Assembly: GCF_001281385.1 (NCBI RefSeq)
Contig: NZ_CP006911.1
Coordinates: forward strand, 1,240,001 to 1,304,000
Source: Candidatus Pseudothioglobus singularis PS1
GTDB lineage: Bacteria > Pseudomonadota > Gammaproteobacteria > PS1 > Pseudothioglobaceae
Direction: 5' to 3'
Length of the DNA stretch: 64,000 nucleotides
This document shows positions 55,990-64,000 of the stretch, one piece after another. Both the position numbers and the translations under genes were made by a program. Positions within the stretch are counted from its first letter, which is position 1. Every line of letters starts with the position of its first letter. Under the pieces are notes generated by a model. That model was given only the letters and a program-made list of their open reading frames with translations, had not been told where the DNA came from and searched no databases.

Positions 55990-57174
55990 TTATTTATGGA
56001 TCTCCACATCAGTGAATGCTCCACCAATAACTTCACGCTCTGCATATGAACCATTTGCAGTTCCGCCAGCATCCATCTCAACGCCAGTAGCGCCGACATA
56101 GTCAACTGGAAGACCACCTGAAATCATTTTCAAGCACTCAGCAAGCTTACCTGCATGACACTCGTTTCCTGGTGCGTTAGCAACATTCAACACTTGTGCC
56201 TGTATAGCAGCTCTGTCAGTAGATCCAGCAGCTTGTGATGCTAAGATAATTAACGCCATAGCATCGTATGACTCAGCAGAATAAACACCAGAACCGTCAA
56301 CACCGCCTGCAGCAGCAACAGCTTTCCAGTTTGTCCCTAAAGCGGCATCTGGAGAAGGTAAAGTACCCCATGAACCATCACCAACAGCAGCTGAAGTCAC
56401 ATCACTGATCATTCCATCACCAAATACATAGTCACTGAAAGCGCCAGTATCTTCTGATGCAGCAATAATTCCTCTACCACCAGTATCAGCATAACCTAAG
56501 ATAGCTAATGTAGCTGAGCCACCTGCAGATAGTGCAGCAACGTCAGCCGAATAGTCAGCTTTATCGTCATCATGTCCAGCCATTACAGTTACCGTTCCAC
56601 CCATCGCTTCATAAGCAGTAACAAATGCATCAGCTAAACCTTTACCATAGTCACTGTTTGAGTGAGTTACAGCCATATCAGTTTGGCCTCGAGACATTGC
56701 AATACTTGCAAGTACTGGCCCTTGTCTCGCATCTGATGGTGCAGTTCTAAAGAACCATCCACCATCTTCAAGAGTAGTTAATGCAGGTGACGTAGCTGAT
56801 GGTGAAATTGATACGATACCATTAGGTACTAATACATTAGTAATAACTGCACCAGTGTTACCTGAACAGTTAGGACCCATAATAGCCATAACATTATCAT
56901 CATTTACCATTTTTTCAGCTTGTGCAATTGCAACCGCTGCGTCGATACATACTGAGTCACCCTGTACTACATTGATTGTGCCTTGCAAGTACTTGCCAGA
57001 TGCGTTCACTTCTGTTACAGCAAGATTTGCACCACCTGACATAGCACCGATCATAGATTCAAGTGGACCAGTAAATCCTTGAAGCTCTCCTACGTTGACA
57101 GTAGCACCATATGATGCAGTTGCCATCGTTGCTGACAATACTACACCAGCTGTTGTCTTTAAATAACTTTTCAT
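55990..57174 (-). CDS. livK: Branched-chain amino-acid-type ABC importer, substrate-binding protein
   Basis: 394-residue periplasmic binding protein (type I, LivJ/K family). The start at 57174 is preceded by AGGAG and gives a proper signal peptide (KTTAGVVLSATMATASYGA); an upstream ATG at 57213 would add 13 residues and spoil it. Mature start VNVGELQGFTGPLESMIGAM, then VMAIMGPNCSGNT and SISPSATSPALTTL are typical ligand-cleft segments, and a Cys pair (ECHAGKLAEC) may be disulfide-linked. Substrate could be amino acids, or amides/urea as in some relatives. It is last in the operon, behind a leader hairpin. Confidence 0.9.
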   Translation of the reverse strand: MKSYLKTTAGVVLSATMATASYGATVNVGELQGFTGPLESMIGAMSGGANLAVTEVNASGKYLQGTINVVQGDSVCIDAAVAIAQAEKMVNDDNVMAIMGPNCSGNTGAVITNVLVPNGIVSISPSATSPALTTLEDGGWFFRTAPSDARQGPVLASIAMSRGQTDMAVTHSNSDYGKGLADAFVTAYEAMGGTVTVMAGHDDDKADYSADVAALSAGGSATLAILGYADTGGRGIIAASEDTGAFSDYVFGDGMISDVTSAAVGDGSWGTLPSPDAALGTNWKAVAAAGGVDGSGVYSAESYDAMALIILASQAAGSTDRAAIQAQVLNVANAPGNECHAGKLAECLKMISGGLPVDYVGATGVEMDAGGTANGSYAEREVIGGAFTDVEIHK

Positions 57175-57189
57175 TTTGTCTCCTAATAT

Positions 57190-57245
57190 AAAAAAAAGAT
57201 TCCCTAGGCTCAATATTAAATTAAGACGTATTTCCTGAGGGATTC
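57190..57245 (-). promoter_or_regulatory. Leader stem-loop in front of livK
   Basis: Minus strand: GAATCCCTCAGG pairs with CCTAGGGAATC (one mismatch, one bulge, 25-nt loop) and is followed by TTTTTTT, then 16 nt later by the livK start. It looks like an intrinsic terminator/attenuator or an mRNA-stabilising 5' hairpin between livM and livK; there is no room for a promoter after it. Confidence 0.6.
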
Positions 57246-57339
57246 ACCCATAATGATAAACAGTTTCCTGTAGTTTGTGTTAAAAATATGTGAAAAAAAA
57301 CTTAATGAAAGACTAATCCAGAAGCCATTCAGAGCAGAA

Positions 57340-58713
57340 TTATAGCTCTTTATTTTTCTCAGGTAAAAGACCGCTGGGAGAAAATCTCATTATAAGAAGA
57401 AGTATCGTTCCCATAAAGACAAGCCTGAGATAGTGCACTCGATCTTCAATAAATTCTAATGATGTACTTCCTTCTGACATATTATTACTCAGCATTTCAA
57501 CAAACCAAAGCCCCATAGGACCTGATTGAATCCATATGAACCAGATGATAAATGCACCTAAAACAGATCCCATATTATTGCCTGAACCACCAAGAATGAC
57601 CATCACCCAGATTAAAAATGTAAACCGAAGAGGTAGATATGCAGTTGGTATAAATATTCCATCGTAGGTAACCAATAAAGCTCCGGCTATTCCTACAATT
57701 GCAGAGCCAAGAACAAAAATTTGAAGATGCTGACGCTTAATGTCTTTTCCCATTGCTGAGGCTGCCACCTCATTGTCTCGGATCGCCCTTACTTTTCTGC
57801 CCCAGGGAGAATTTAAAGCAAGATTAGAAAGAACTATGAGTGCAACTAAAATTGCAATAAATAAACCTGAATAACAAAGTTTGACAAAAACAACAGCTGC
57901 TTCTCTGACATAATCACTTAGCTTATCAATTTGTTCTGTTTGAGAAAGCAATTGAAGCTCTGATTTATGAATCCAAGTAACTACATTTTGAAACCATTCA
58001 GATTGTTGCATTTCAACTTCATAGGGGACTGGTCTTGGAAGTCCATAAACATTTTTAAGGCCTCTCACAAACCAATCTTCATTTTTAATAACATACAAAA
58101 TAATTTCAGAAATACCCAGAGTTGCAATGGCAAGATAATCAGTCCTTAAACCTAAAGTTATCTTTCCAACCCACCAGGCTGCTCCAGCCGCAATGACTCC
58201 CCCTACTATCCATGAAAAAGCAATTGGAAGCCCAAATCCGCCCAAGTAGCCTGTAATTGCAGGGTCTACTTTTTCAATAATATCTGCAGCCTCAGAGAAA
58301 TAATATCTTGTGAAAAGATAGCCAGTAACCACAATCGCAGCTATTAGCCATTTATTCACGCCTCTTCGATTGAGCAGTATTCCTGCAGTAATAGTTGCTG
58401 CTCCCATAATCAAAGCAATAAGCATTTTAATACCACCAGCGTCAACCGCTTCAGTAACAGGCTGCTGTGCAATTAAAACAACACTGACGCCTCCTAGTGC
58501 AGCGAAGCCCATAATTCCTACATTCATTAAACCTGCATAACCCCATTGAATATTTACACCTAGAGCCATTATGGCTGATATTAATGACATATTTATTATG
58601 CCTAGAGCTAGTGCCCAAGACTGGTTTAAGCCCACAAATAAAAGCACCAATGCCATTATTGTGAAGTAGGCAATGGCTTTATTAGCCTGAAACAAAGTAT
58701 TCATATTATTCAC
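57340..58713 (-). CDS. livM: Branched-chain amino-acid-type ABC importer permease LivM
   Basis: 457-residue permease. LivM features: NIQWGYAGLMNVGIMGFAALG, TLGLRTDYLAIATLGISEI and GPWGR-like NSPWGRKVRAIRDNEVAASAMG with the EAA-type loop, ending in the usual GLLPE segment. It is somewhat longer than E. coli LivM (425) because of an extra hydrophilic stretch around residues 220-270 between membrane segments. It overlaps livH by 8 bp. Confidence 0.92.
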   Translation of the reverse strand: MNNMNTLFQANKAIAYFTIMALVLLFVGLNQSWALALGIINMSLISAIMALGVNIQWGYAGLMNVGIMGFAALGGVSVVLIAQQPVTEAVDAGGIKMLIALIMGAATITAGILLNRRGVNKWLIAAIVVTGYLFTRYYFSEAADIIEKVDPAITGYLGGFGLPIAFSWIVGGVIAAGAAWWVGKITLGLRTDYLAIATLGISEIILYVIKNEDWFVRGLKNVYGLPRPVPYEVEMQQSEWFQNVVTWIHKSELQLLSQTEQIDKLSDYVREAAVVFVKLCYSGLFIAILVALIVLSNLALNSPWGRKVRAIRDNEVAASAMGKDIKRQHLQIFVLGSAIVGIAGALLVTYDGIFIPTAYLPLRFTFLIWVMVILGGSGNNMGSVLGAFIIWFIWIQSGPMGLWFVEMLSNNMSEGSTSLEFIEDRVHYLRLVFMGTILLLIMRFSPSGLLPEKNKEL

Positions 58714-59740
58714 CGTCTATCACCTTACCTTTAAATATTCCTGTAGGCCTTATTAAAAGAACAATCACCAAAATAACAAAGGATATTGCGTATTTGTATT
58801 CTGTTCCAATGAGCTGAACAAGTGAGCTCGGATGCATAGAGAGCGGGAGTAAATATATTAAAAATTTCTTATAAGCATAAGTAAGTAGTATCTCAGAAAA
58901 TGCAACCAAAAATGCTCCCGCAATTGCCCCAATGGGTGAACCAATACCTCCTACAATCACTGAGGCAAAAATTGGTAAAAGCAACAAATGATATTGTTGA
59001 GGGGCAAAGCCTTTATCTAGGCCATAAAGTGTTCCAGCAATCGTTGTAAAAAGGGCAACAAGTAGCCAGGTTATTTGAACGACTTTATCTGGGTCAATAC
59101 CAGAAAGAAGAGCTAACTCTGTATTATCAGAATAAGCTCGCATGGCTTTTCCAGTTTTTGTTTTTTGTAAAAAATAGAATAGAAAAGCAACCAACAATAT
59201 GGCAAGAGTTATAGTTAAAAATTGAGATGTTTTAAATGCAATCCCCTGTTCAAGTCCAGTAAAGGCTTTGAATTCTCTAACAGAAAAAATAAATCGCTCA
59301 CCATCCCCAAATCTTTGTGCAGAGGCGCCTAATATAAATCTAACGATGCCACCAGTGACAAACATCACACCAATTGATGCAGTAATACCAACAATATTTT
59401 GCTTGGCCTTAATTTTTCTATAATGTCTATAGACCAGCCTGTCCATAGTAAGTAGGTAAATTGACATACCAATTAAAGCCAATGGAATTGCCAAAATAGC
59501 GGTAGGAAAGCCTGTTATGGTCCAACCTTTGCTAATCATAAAACCACTAATTAGAATAACAAGCATCGTTCCAAAAGCCATGCTATCACCCTGAGCAAAG
59601 TTGGAAAACCTCAAAATTGAATATACTAAGGTCACTGCAAGAGCGCCAAGCGCCAACTGAGAGCCATATGATAAAGCAGGAAGAATGACAAAATTTGTCA
59701 TTAGGGCGAAAGCATTAATTATATCGATTGAATCTGACAT
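58706..59740 (-). CDS. livH: Branched-chain amino-acid-type ABC importer permease LivH
   Basis: 344-residue permease, partner of LivM. Typical are YSILRFSNFAQGDSMAFG near the N-terminus, SIGVMFVTGGIVRFILG, KTGKAMRAYSDNTELALLSGID as the EAA loop, and GGIGSPIGAIAGAFLVAF. It starts immediately after the livF stop and overlaps livM by 8 bp. The periplasmic N-terminus and about eight membrane segments fit the family; the length is slightly above E. coli LivH (308). Confidence 0.92.
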   Translation of the reverse strand: MSDSIDIINAFALMTNFVILPALSYGSQLALGALAVTLVYSILRFSNFAQGDSMAFGTMLVILISGFMISKGWTITGFPTAILAIPLALIGMSIYLLTMDRLVYRHYRKIKAKQNIVGITASIGVMFVTGGIVRFILGASAQRFGDGERFIFSVREFKAFTGLEQGIAFKTSQFLTITLAILLVAFLFYFLQKTKTGKAMRAYSDNTELALLSGIDPDKVVQITWLLVALFTTIAGTLYGLDKGFAPQQYHLLLLPIFASVIVGGIGSPIGAIAGAFLVAFSEILLTYAYKKFLIYLLPLSMHPSSLVQLIGTEYKYAISFVILVIVLLIRPTGIFKGKVIDGE

Positions 59741-60445
59741 CTATCCCCCCAAAAATTTCTTTCGAACTTCGCGATCATTGATAAGTTCCTTTCCAGTTCC
59801 AGTATGTTCATTGCGTCCAGAGACAAGAACAAAGCCCTTATCCGCAATATTCAATGCTTGCTGGGCATTCTGCTCAACCATTAAAACGGCCATTCCAGCA
59901 TTTCTCACATCCAATATGTTCGAAAAAATTTCATCCATGACAATAGGCGAAACGCCTGCAGTTGGTTCATCTAGGAGCATTACTGATGGTTTGGTCATCA
60001 TAGCCCTACCAAAAGCAACCTGTTGTCTTTGGCCGCCTGACAACTGAACAGCTAATTGTTTACGTTTGTCATAAAGTATTGGAAACAATTCATAGACCTC
60101 TTGAATCGTTTTACTGATGTCATCTTTCCTAATAAAACCCCCCATTTCAAGGTTTTCCTCAACTGTCATTGACGGAAAAACATTTTTAGTTTGAGGGACG
60201 AATGCTAAGCCCATACCGATTCTATCCTGAGTAGAAAGCATAGAAATATCTTTATCATCTAGTGTCACTGAGCCTGAAGTTGCATCTAACATTCCTAAAA
60301 GAACCCTCATAACAGTCGATTTACCCGCTCCATTTGGGCCAACAATGACTGCCAATTCACCCTTTTCAACCTCAACAGAACACTCGTGAAGAATTGGAAC
60401 TACGCCATAAGAAGCAACCAGATTTTTACCTTCAAGATAAGCCAT
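59741..60445 (-). CDS. livF: Branched-chain amino-acid-type ABC importer ATPase LivF
   Basis: 234-residue ATPase. Walker A VGPNGAGKSTVMRVLLG, LivF-like FVPQTKNVFPSMTVEENLEMG, signature QLSGGQRQQVAFGRAM and Walker B PSVMLLDEPTAGVSP are all present. It shares a TAATG overlap with livG and abuts livH. Short length without the C-terminal arm fits LivF rather than LivG. Confidence 0.94.
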   Translation of the reverse strand: MAYLEGKNLVASYGVVPILHECSVEVEKGELAVIVGPNGAGKSTVMRVLLGMLDATSGSVTLDDKDISMLSTQDRIGMGLAFVPQTKNVFPSMTVEENLEMGGFIRKDDISKTIQEVYELFPILYDKRKQLAVQLSGGQRQQVAFGRAMMTKPSVMLLDEPTAGVSPIVMDEIFSNILDVRNAGMAVLMVEQNAQQALNIADKGFVLVSGRNEHTGTGKELINDREVRKKFLGG

Positions 60446-61221
60446 TAATGAGTTGCCTCAGTTTTAATGCCTTTGCCTAAATAGGCCTCAATTACAGCAT
60501 CACTACTCTTAATTTCATCAGGAGTTCCACTTGTTAAAATTTGACCTTCTGCAAGAACTACAACTGGATCACAAAGTCTAGAAATAAAATCCATATCGTG
60601 CTCAATCATACAAAATGTATAGCCTCTTTCTTCATTGAGTCTGATGATTGCATCGCCGATTTGTTTAAGGAGTGTCCTATTAACTCCTGCACCCACTTCA
60701 TCAAGAAGAACGACTTTGGCATCAACCATCATTGTCCTTGCTAACTCCAATAATTTTTTCTGGCCACCCGAAAGATTTCCTGCACTTTCATTCTTAAGAT
60801 GACTAATACTCAAAAAATCAACAACTTCTTCTGCTTTGGCTTGAAGAGCTTTCTCTTCCTCATGTATTTGCTTTCGCTTTAACCAAGTATTCATCAAATT
60901 TTCACCCAGCTGATTGGCTGGTACCATCATTAAGTTCTCAAGAACACTAAGAGTAGGGAATTCATGAGCAATTTGAAATGTTCTCAATAAGCCCTTATGA
61001 AAAAGCTGGTGAGATGTAAGTTCAGTGACGTCTTCACCATCAAGAATAATTTCACCTTCAGTGGGCTGATAAAGTCCAGCTATAAGATTAAACATTGTTG
61101 TTTTTCCAGCACCATTTGGTCCAACTAAACCAGTAATTGAGCCTTTATCAATATGCAAGTCAACTCCATCTACAGCCTTGATTCCGCCAAAATGTTTTGA
61201 TAAGTTTTTAACTGTAATCAT
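60445..61221 (-). CDS. livG: Branched-chain amino-acid-type ABC importer ATPase LivG
   Basis: 258-residue ATPase. Walker A VGPNGAGKTTMFNLIAGL, signature NLSGGQKKLLELART and Walker B AKVVLLDEVGAGVNRTL are present; the usual DEPxAG appears as DEVGAG with the catalytic Glu intact. RTFQIAHEFPTLSVLENLMM and the C-terminal VIEAYLG are LivG-like. First gene of livG-F-H-M-K, an order with the binding protein last that differs from E. coli livKHMGF. Confidence 0.93.
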   Translation of the reverse strand: MITVKNLSKHFGGIKAVDGVDLHIDKGSITGLVGPNGAGKTTMFNLIAGLYQPTEGEIILDGEDVTELTSHQLFHKGLLRTFQIAHEFPTLSVLENLMMVPANQLGENLMNTWLKRKQIHEEEKALQAKAEEVVDFLSISHLKNESAGNLSGGQKKLLELARTMMVDAKVVLLDEVGAGVNRTLLKQIGDAIIRLNEERGYTFCMIEHDMDFISRLCDPVVVLAEGQILTSGTPDEIKSSDAVIEAYLGKGIKTEATH

Positions 61222-61317
61222 TATCAGTCAGGTAATTGATACCCAAATCTCCCTGTGAACTAACTGGTTTTTCAAAAGTGCCAAATTATCCTTTAAATTT
61301 AGAAAAATTGTAGGCCT

Positions 61318-61617
61318 TTAAGGCAAAACCTTATTAAATGGTTTTACAACTACACTTGAATAAACGCCTGCAGTAACATAGGGGTCAGCATCTGCCCATT
61401 GACGTGCCTGCTGGAGATCATCAAACTCTGCAACAATCAAAGACCCTGAAAAACCAGCTTCGCCCGGCTCTGAGACATCAATCGATGGATGAGGGCCCGC
61501 CAAAATGAGTCGACCTTCATCTTTTAACTCGTTAAGTCTTTCAACGTGGGAAGGTCTCGCTCCCATTCGCTTTGATAAGCTATTTTCAATATCTTGAGAA
61601 ATAATTGCGTACAACAT
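61318..61617 (-). CDS. yciI: YciI-family protein
   Basis: 99-residue ferredoxin-like-fold protein. GPHPSIDVSEPGEAGFSGSL, IVAEFDDLQQARQWADADPY and VYSSVVVKPFNKVLP match YciI, including the conserved His and Asp proposed as a catalytic pair. Biological role is not established; members resemble chloromuconolactone dehalogenase. It follows dapB by 9 bp in the kdsA-dapB-yciI unit. Confidence 0.88.
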   Translation of the reverse strand: MLYAIISQDIENSLSKRMGARPSHVERLNELKDEGRLILAGPHPSIDVSEPGEAGFSGSLIVAEFDDLQQARQWADADPYVTAGVYSSVVVKPFNKVLP

Positions 61618-61626
61618 AATTCATTC

Positions 61627-62358
61627 CTAAAGGTCTAAAACGTCATGCATTGAATATAGGCCACTTGGTTTATCAAAAAGCCAGTTAGCTGCCCTTACAG
61701 CACCATTTGCATAAATCATTCGAGAGGACGCCTTGTGTGTTATTTCGACCCTCTCACCATCCATAAAAAATGCAACAGTATGCTCACCGATAACATCACC
61801 GCCTCTGATAGATGAAAAGCCAATCGTATTTAAATCTCTAGGCTCTTCAATGCCTTCACGGCACGGCATTGCGCAATCAGCTAAATTTCTGCCAAGTGCA
61901 TTTGCTACTACCTCTCCCATTTTAAGGGCAGTGCCTGAGGGTGAATCAACCTTAAACCGGTGATGAGCCTCAATAATCTCTACACTTGAATCTGGGCCAA
62001 TGACTTTTGCAGAAGTCTCTAATATTTTCAAAGTTAGATTGACGCCTACACTCATGTTGGGGGCAAACACAATAGGAATTTCTTTTGACGCTTGTTGAAT
62101 GAACTCTAACTCATTATCACTGAAACCTGTTGTCCCTATGACCATTGCTTTTCCAGAGCCTTTACAGATAGAAATAGCATCTAAGGATGCCTCTGGCCTT
62201 GAAAAATCAATCAGTACATCGAAATTATCTAATTGATCTGCTAACTTATCTCCTTTATCAAGTCCAGCGCCAAACTCTGCTTTAGAGTTTGAATGAACAG
62301 CTTCTATTAGGGTTTGACCCATTTTTCCTTTTGATCCATTTATGGCAATTCTAGTCAT
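61627..62358 (-). CDS. dapB: 4-hydroxy-tetrahydrodipicolinate reductase
   Basis: Lysine/diaminopimelate pathway enzyme. 243 residues with NAD(P) motif [40 protein letters not shown] and the signature [20 protein letters not shown] holding the catalytic His and Lys, ending GLYSMHDVL. It overlaps kdsA by 8 bp. Slightly shorter than E. coli DapB (273) but with all motifs. Confidence 0.95.
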   Translation of the reverse strand: MTRIAINGSKGKMGQTLIEAVHSNSKAEFGAGLDKGDKLADQLDNFDVLIDFSRPEASLDAISICKGSGKAMVIGTTGFSDNELEFIQQASKEIPIVFAPNMSVGVNLTLKILETSAKVIGPDSSVEIIEAHHRFKVDSPSGTALKMGEVVANALGRNLADCAMPCREGIEEPRDLNTIGFSSIRGGDVIGEHTVAFFMDGERVEITHKASSRMIYANGAVRAANWLFDKPSGLYSMHDVLDL

Positions 62359-63190
62359 TGATAGAATCCTCTAGTAAGTTATTTTTTTTGGTCACTGAAT
62401 CAATCTCCTTAAGAGTTTCAAGAAGAGTAAACATTAAGTTCATTGGCATTGAATTTTGACCATCACTCTTGGCTAAGTTTGGATTTGGATGCGTTTCCAT
62501 AAATACTCCTGAAACGCCAACAGCTACAGCAGCCCTTGCTAGAACAGGGACCATCTCTCTTTGGCCACCCGAGGATTTACCTTGCCCCCCTGGATGCTGA
62601 ACTGAGTGAGTTGCATCAAACACAATCGGACAATCAGTCGATCTCATACTAGATAGACCCCTCATATCTGAAACCAAAGTGTTGTAGCCAAAAGAGGTGC
62701 CGCGATCACACACCATGATCTGCTGGTTTCCTGTTGACTTAGCTTTATCTACGACATTTTCCATATCCCAAGGCGCTTGAAATTGTCCTTTTTTGATATT
62801 TACAGGCAACCCCTGACTACAAACATTTTGTATGAAGTTTGTCTGCCTAACCAGAAAAGCTGGCGTCTGAAGAACATCCACTACAGAGCTTACCTCATCT
62901 AAAGGAGAGTCTTCATGGACATCAGTCAAGACCGGAACACCTACCTCCAATTTAACCTTTTCAAGTATCCTGAGCCCCTCTTCAATCCCAAGACCGCGAA
63001 AACTATCGGCGCTCGTGCGATTAGCCTTATCAAATGAGGATTTATAAATAAAGTTGATATTGAGCTCGTTACACACCTTTTTGAGATAGCTTGCCGTCTC
63101 AATTGCAAGCTGCTCTGACTCAATCACACAGGGCCCGGCAATCAAAAAAAAGGGGTGCTCAATTCCAGCATGAAAATCTAGTAAATTCAT
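62351..63190 (-). CDS. kdsA: 3-deoxy-8-phosphooctulonate (KDO-8-P) synthase
   Basis: Condenses PEP and arabinose-5-phosphate to KDO-8-phosphate for lipopolysaccharide. 279 residues with [67 protein letters not shown] and [18 protein letters not shown]. Presence supports a Gram-negative LPS maker. First gene of kdsA-dapB-yciI, divergent from trpC. A TATAAT box is at 63228-63223 on the minus strand, about 35 bp before its start. Confidence 0.96.
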   Translation of the reverse strand: MNLLDFHAGIEHPFFLIAGPCVIESEQLAIETASYLKKVCNELNINFIYKSSFDKANRTSADSFRGLGIEEGLRILEKVKLEVGVPVLTDVHEDSPLDEVSSVVDVLQTPAFLVRQTNFIQNVCSQGLPVNIKKGQFQAPWDMENVVDKAKSTGNQQIMVCDRGTSFGYNTLVSDMRGLSSMRSTDCPIVFDATHSVQHPGGQGKSSGGQREMVPVLARAAVAVGVSGVFMETHPNPNLAKSDGQNSMPMNLMFTLLETLKEIDSVTKKNNLLEDSIND

Positions 63191-63222
63191 GTACTTCGCT
63201 CAATACTTAAATATATACGTAA

Positions 63223-63228
63223 ATTATA
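63223..63228 (-). promoter_or_regulatory. Possible -10 box for kdsA-dapB-yciI
   Basis: Perfect TATAAT on the minus strand in the 77-bp gap between divergent kdsA and trpC. No convincing -35 element 16-18 bp upstream. Weak on its own. Confidence 0.35.
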
Positions 63229-63267
63229 TTCGTTTAAAATAGGCATAGTTATAAATTCCTTTCAGCG

Positions 63268-64000
63268 ATGGCACAAAAAACACCTGACATTTTAAAAAAA
63301 ATAGTTTCTCGAAAGCATGAAGAAATTGATGAGGGTATTAAACGTGTCCCTCTCGATAGAATGATTGAATTAGCCAGTAATGCTGACGAAACCCGCGGCT
63401 TTTATAATGCACTTTATAGCAAAGTCAGTCAAAAACAGAGTGGTATTATTGCTGAAATCAAAAAAGCATCCCCTAGTAAAGGCGTCCTAAGGGAGAACTT
63501 TGATCCTGTTGAAATTGCAAAAAGTTATGAGTCAGGGGGTGCGAGTTGCCTTTCAATATTAACGGACCGCGATTTCTTTCAAGGTGACCCTTTATTCCTA
63601 ATAAAAGCTCGTGCTGCTGTCTCAATACCAGTCATTCGAAAAGATTTTATTGTTGATCCATATCAGGTCTATGAATCAAGAGCTATGGGAGCTGACTGTG
63701 TTTTATTAATAGCCTCATGCCTCAAAGATAGTGAGTTAAAAAACCTAAGTCAGCTAGCTTCATCCCTTGGAATGGATACTTTAGTTGAAGTTCATGACAG
63801 AGATGAGCTTCATCGTGCATTAAAACTAGAACTTCCAATGCTTGGCATAAACAATAGGAATCTTAGAAATTTTGAAGTTAGCCTTCAAACGACTATTGAC
63901 TTACTCTCTGACATTGGCGATGATAAGTTAGTGATTACTGAATCAGGTATCACTTCAAAAATGGATGTAGATTTAATGCATCAGCATCATGTGTTTGGTT
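63268..64000 (+). CDS. trpC: Indole-3-glycerol phosphate synthase, 5' part (runs off the window)
   Basis: Tryptophan synthesis, ring closure of CdRP to indole-glycerol phosphate. The first 244 residues are visible from ATG 63268; the frame is open to the last base. The opening [13 protein letters not shown], then [20 protein letters not shown] (catalytic Lys, PSKG), [43 protein letters not shown] and VITESGI are all standard. About 20 C-terminal residues are missing compared with the usual 260-270. No trpD or trpB is seen upstream, as the neighbour is divergent kdsA. Confidence 0.94.
   Translation, partial: MAQKTPDILKKIVSRKHEEIDEGIKRVPLDRMIELASNADETRGFYNALYSKVSQKQSGIIAEIKKASPSKGVLRENFDPVEIAKSYESGGASCLSILTDRDFFQGDPLFLIKARAAVSIPVIRKDFIVDPYQVYESRAMGADCVLLIASCLKDSELKNLSQLASSLGMDTLVEVHDRDELHRALKLELPMLGINNRNLRNFEVSLQTTIDLLSDIGDDKLVITESGITSKMDVDLMHQHHVFG

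Noticed and set aside
57175-57213. Upstream ATG for livK
   Set aside because: It would pass through the T-tract of the hairpin and put extra residues before a normal signal peptide; the ATG at 57174 has AGGAG at the right distance.

Overview
The window is about 64 kb of AT-rich bacterial chromosome, densely packed and streamlined. Intergenic gaps are short (none above about 225 bp), many genes overlap by 1-20 bp, and I see no insertion sequence, prophage, CRISPR array or rRNA operon. Gene content (RlmD, EpmB, RluD-PgeF, GyrA/ParC, KdsA, ProU-type and Liv-type ABC importers) points to a gammaproteobacterium. AT-richness plus a serine-cycle malate thiokinase/malyl-CoA lyase set, a glycolate oxidase and a serine-glyoxylate aminotransferase suggest a marine SUP05/Arctic96BD-19 relative ('Candidatus Thioglobus'-like). 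That assignment is inference from gene content, not from a marker-gene search.

Layout. 1-0.9 kb: the 3' part of mutM and a small LexA/S24-like domain protein. 0.9-6.0 kb (minus): pgeF, rluD and the complete dTDP-rhamnose set rfbD, rfbC, rfbA, rfbB. 6.1-17.7 kb: an accessory block with three tandem TPR/O-GlcNAc-transferase-like (GT41) genes and two divergent TPR-sulfotransferase genes. It abuts a 5'-truncated sodium:solute symporter (17.7-18.7 kb). 18.7-21.7 kb (minus): mtkB, mtkA, mclA. 21.9-22.2 kb: tRNA-Ala and two tRNA-Glu genes. 22.3-30.3 kb: housekeeping genes (MBL hydrolase, nadD, rsfS, rlmH, arsC, TlpA-like, epmB, uvrD, rhodanese, rlmD). 30.3-34.7 kb: glcD, a very short glcE, glcF, and divergent serine-glyoxylate aminotransferase. 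34.8-39.4 kb: ferredoxin, a cyclophilin-FKBP fusion, mraY, dcd, prfC. 39.4-43.8 kb (minus): proX, an unusually long proW, proV. 44-51.3 kb (minus): parC, queD, folE2, aroG, gyrA. 51.4-55.8 kb: small enzymes, two EamA transporters and a DUF4282-like protein. 55.9-61.2 kb (minus): livG, livF, livH, livM, livK, ending in a UUCG-tetraloop terminator. 61.3-64 kb: yciI, dapB, kdsA, and divergent trpC running off the end.

How the genes fit together. Glycolate oxidase makes glyoxylate. Serine-glyoxylate aminotransferase converts it to glycine. Malate thiokinase plus malyl-CoA lyase connect glyoxylate and acetyl-CoA with malate. The osmolyte/betaine and branched-chain amino-acid importers suit a heterotrophic or mixotrophic marine lifestyle. 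The 6-18 kb block is the most unusual part. The GT41 genes share almost identical catalytic DNA but have different TPR arrays and different active-site patches, and the TPR caps look shuffled between glycosyltransferase and sulfotransferase genes. It sits directly upstream of dTDP-rhamnose synthesis, so a variable glycosylation/sulfation system is a reasonable hypothesis. No dedicated transcriptional regulator with a visible DNA-binding domain was found in the window.
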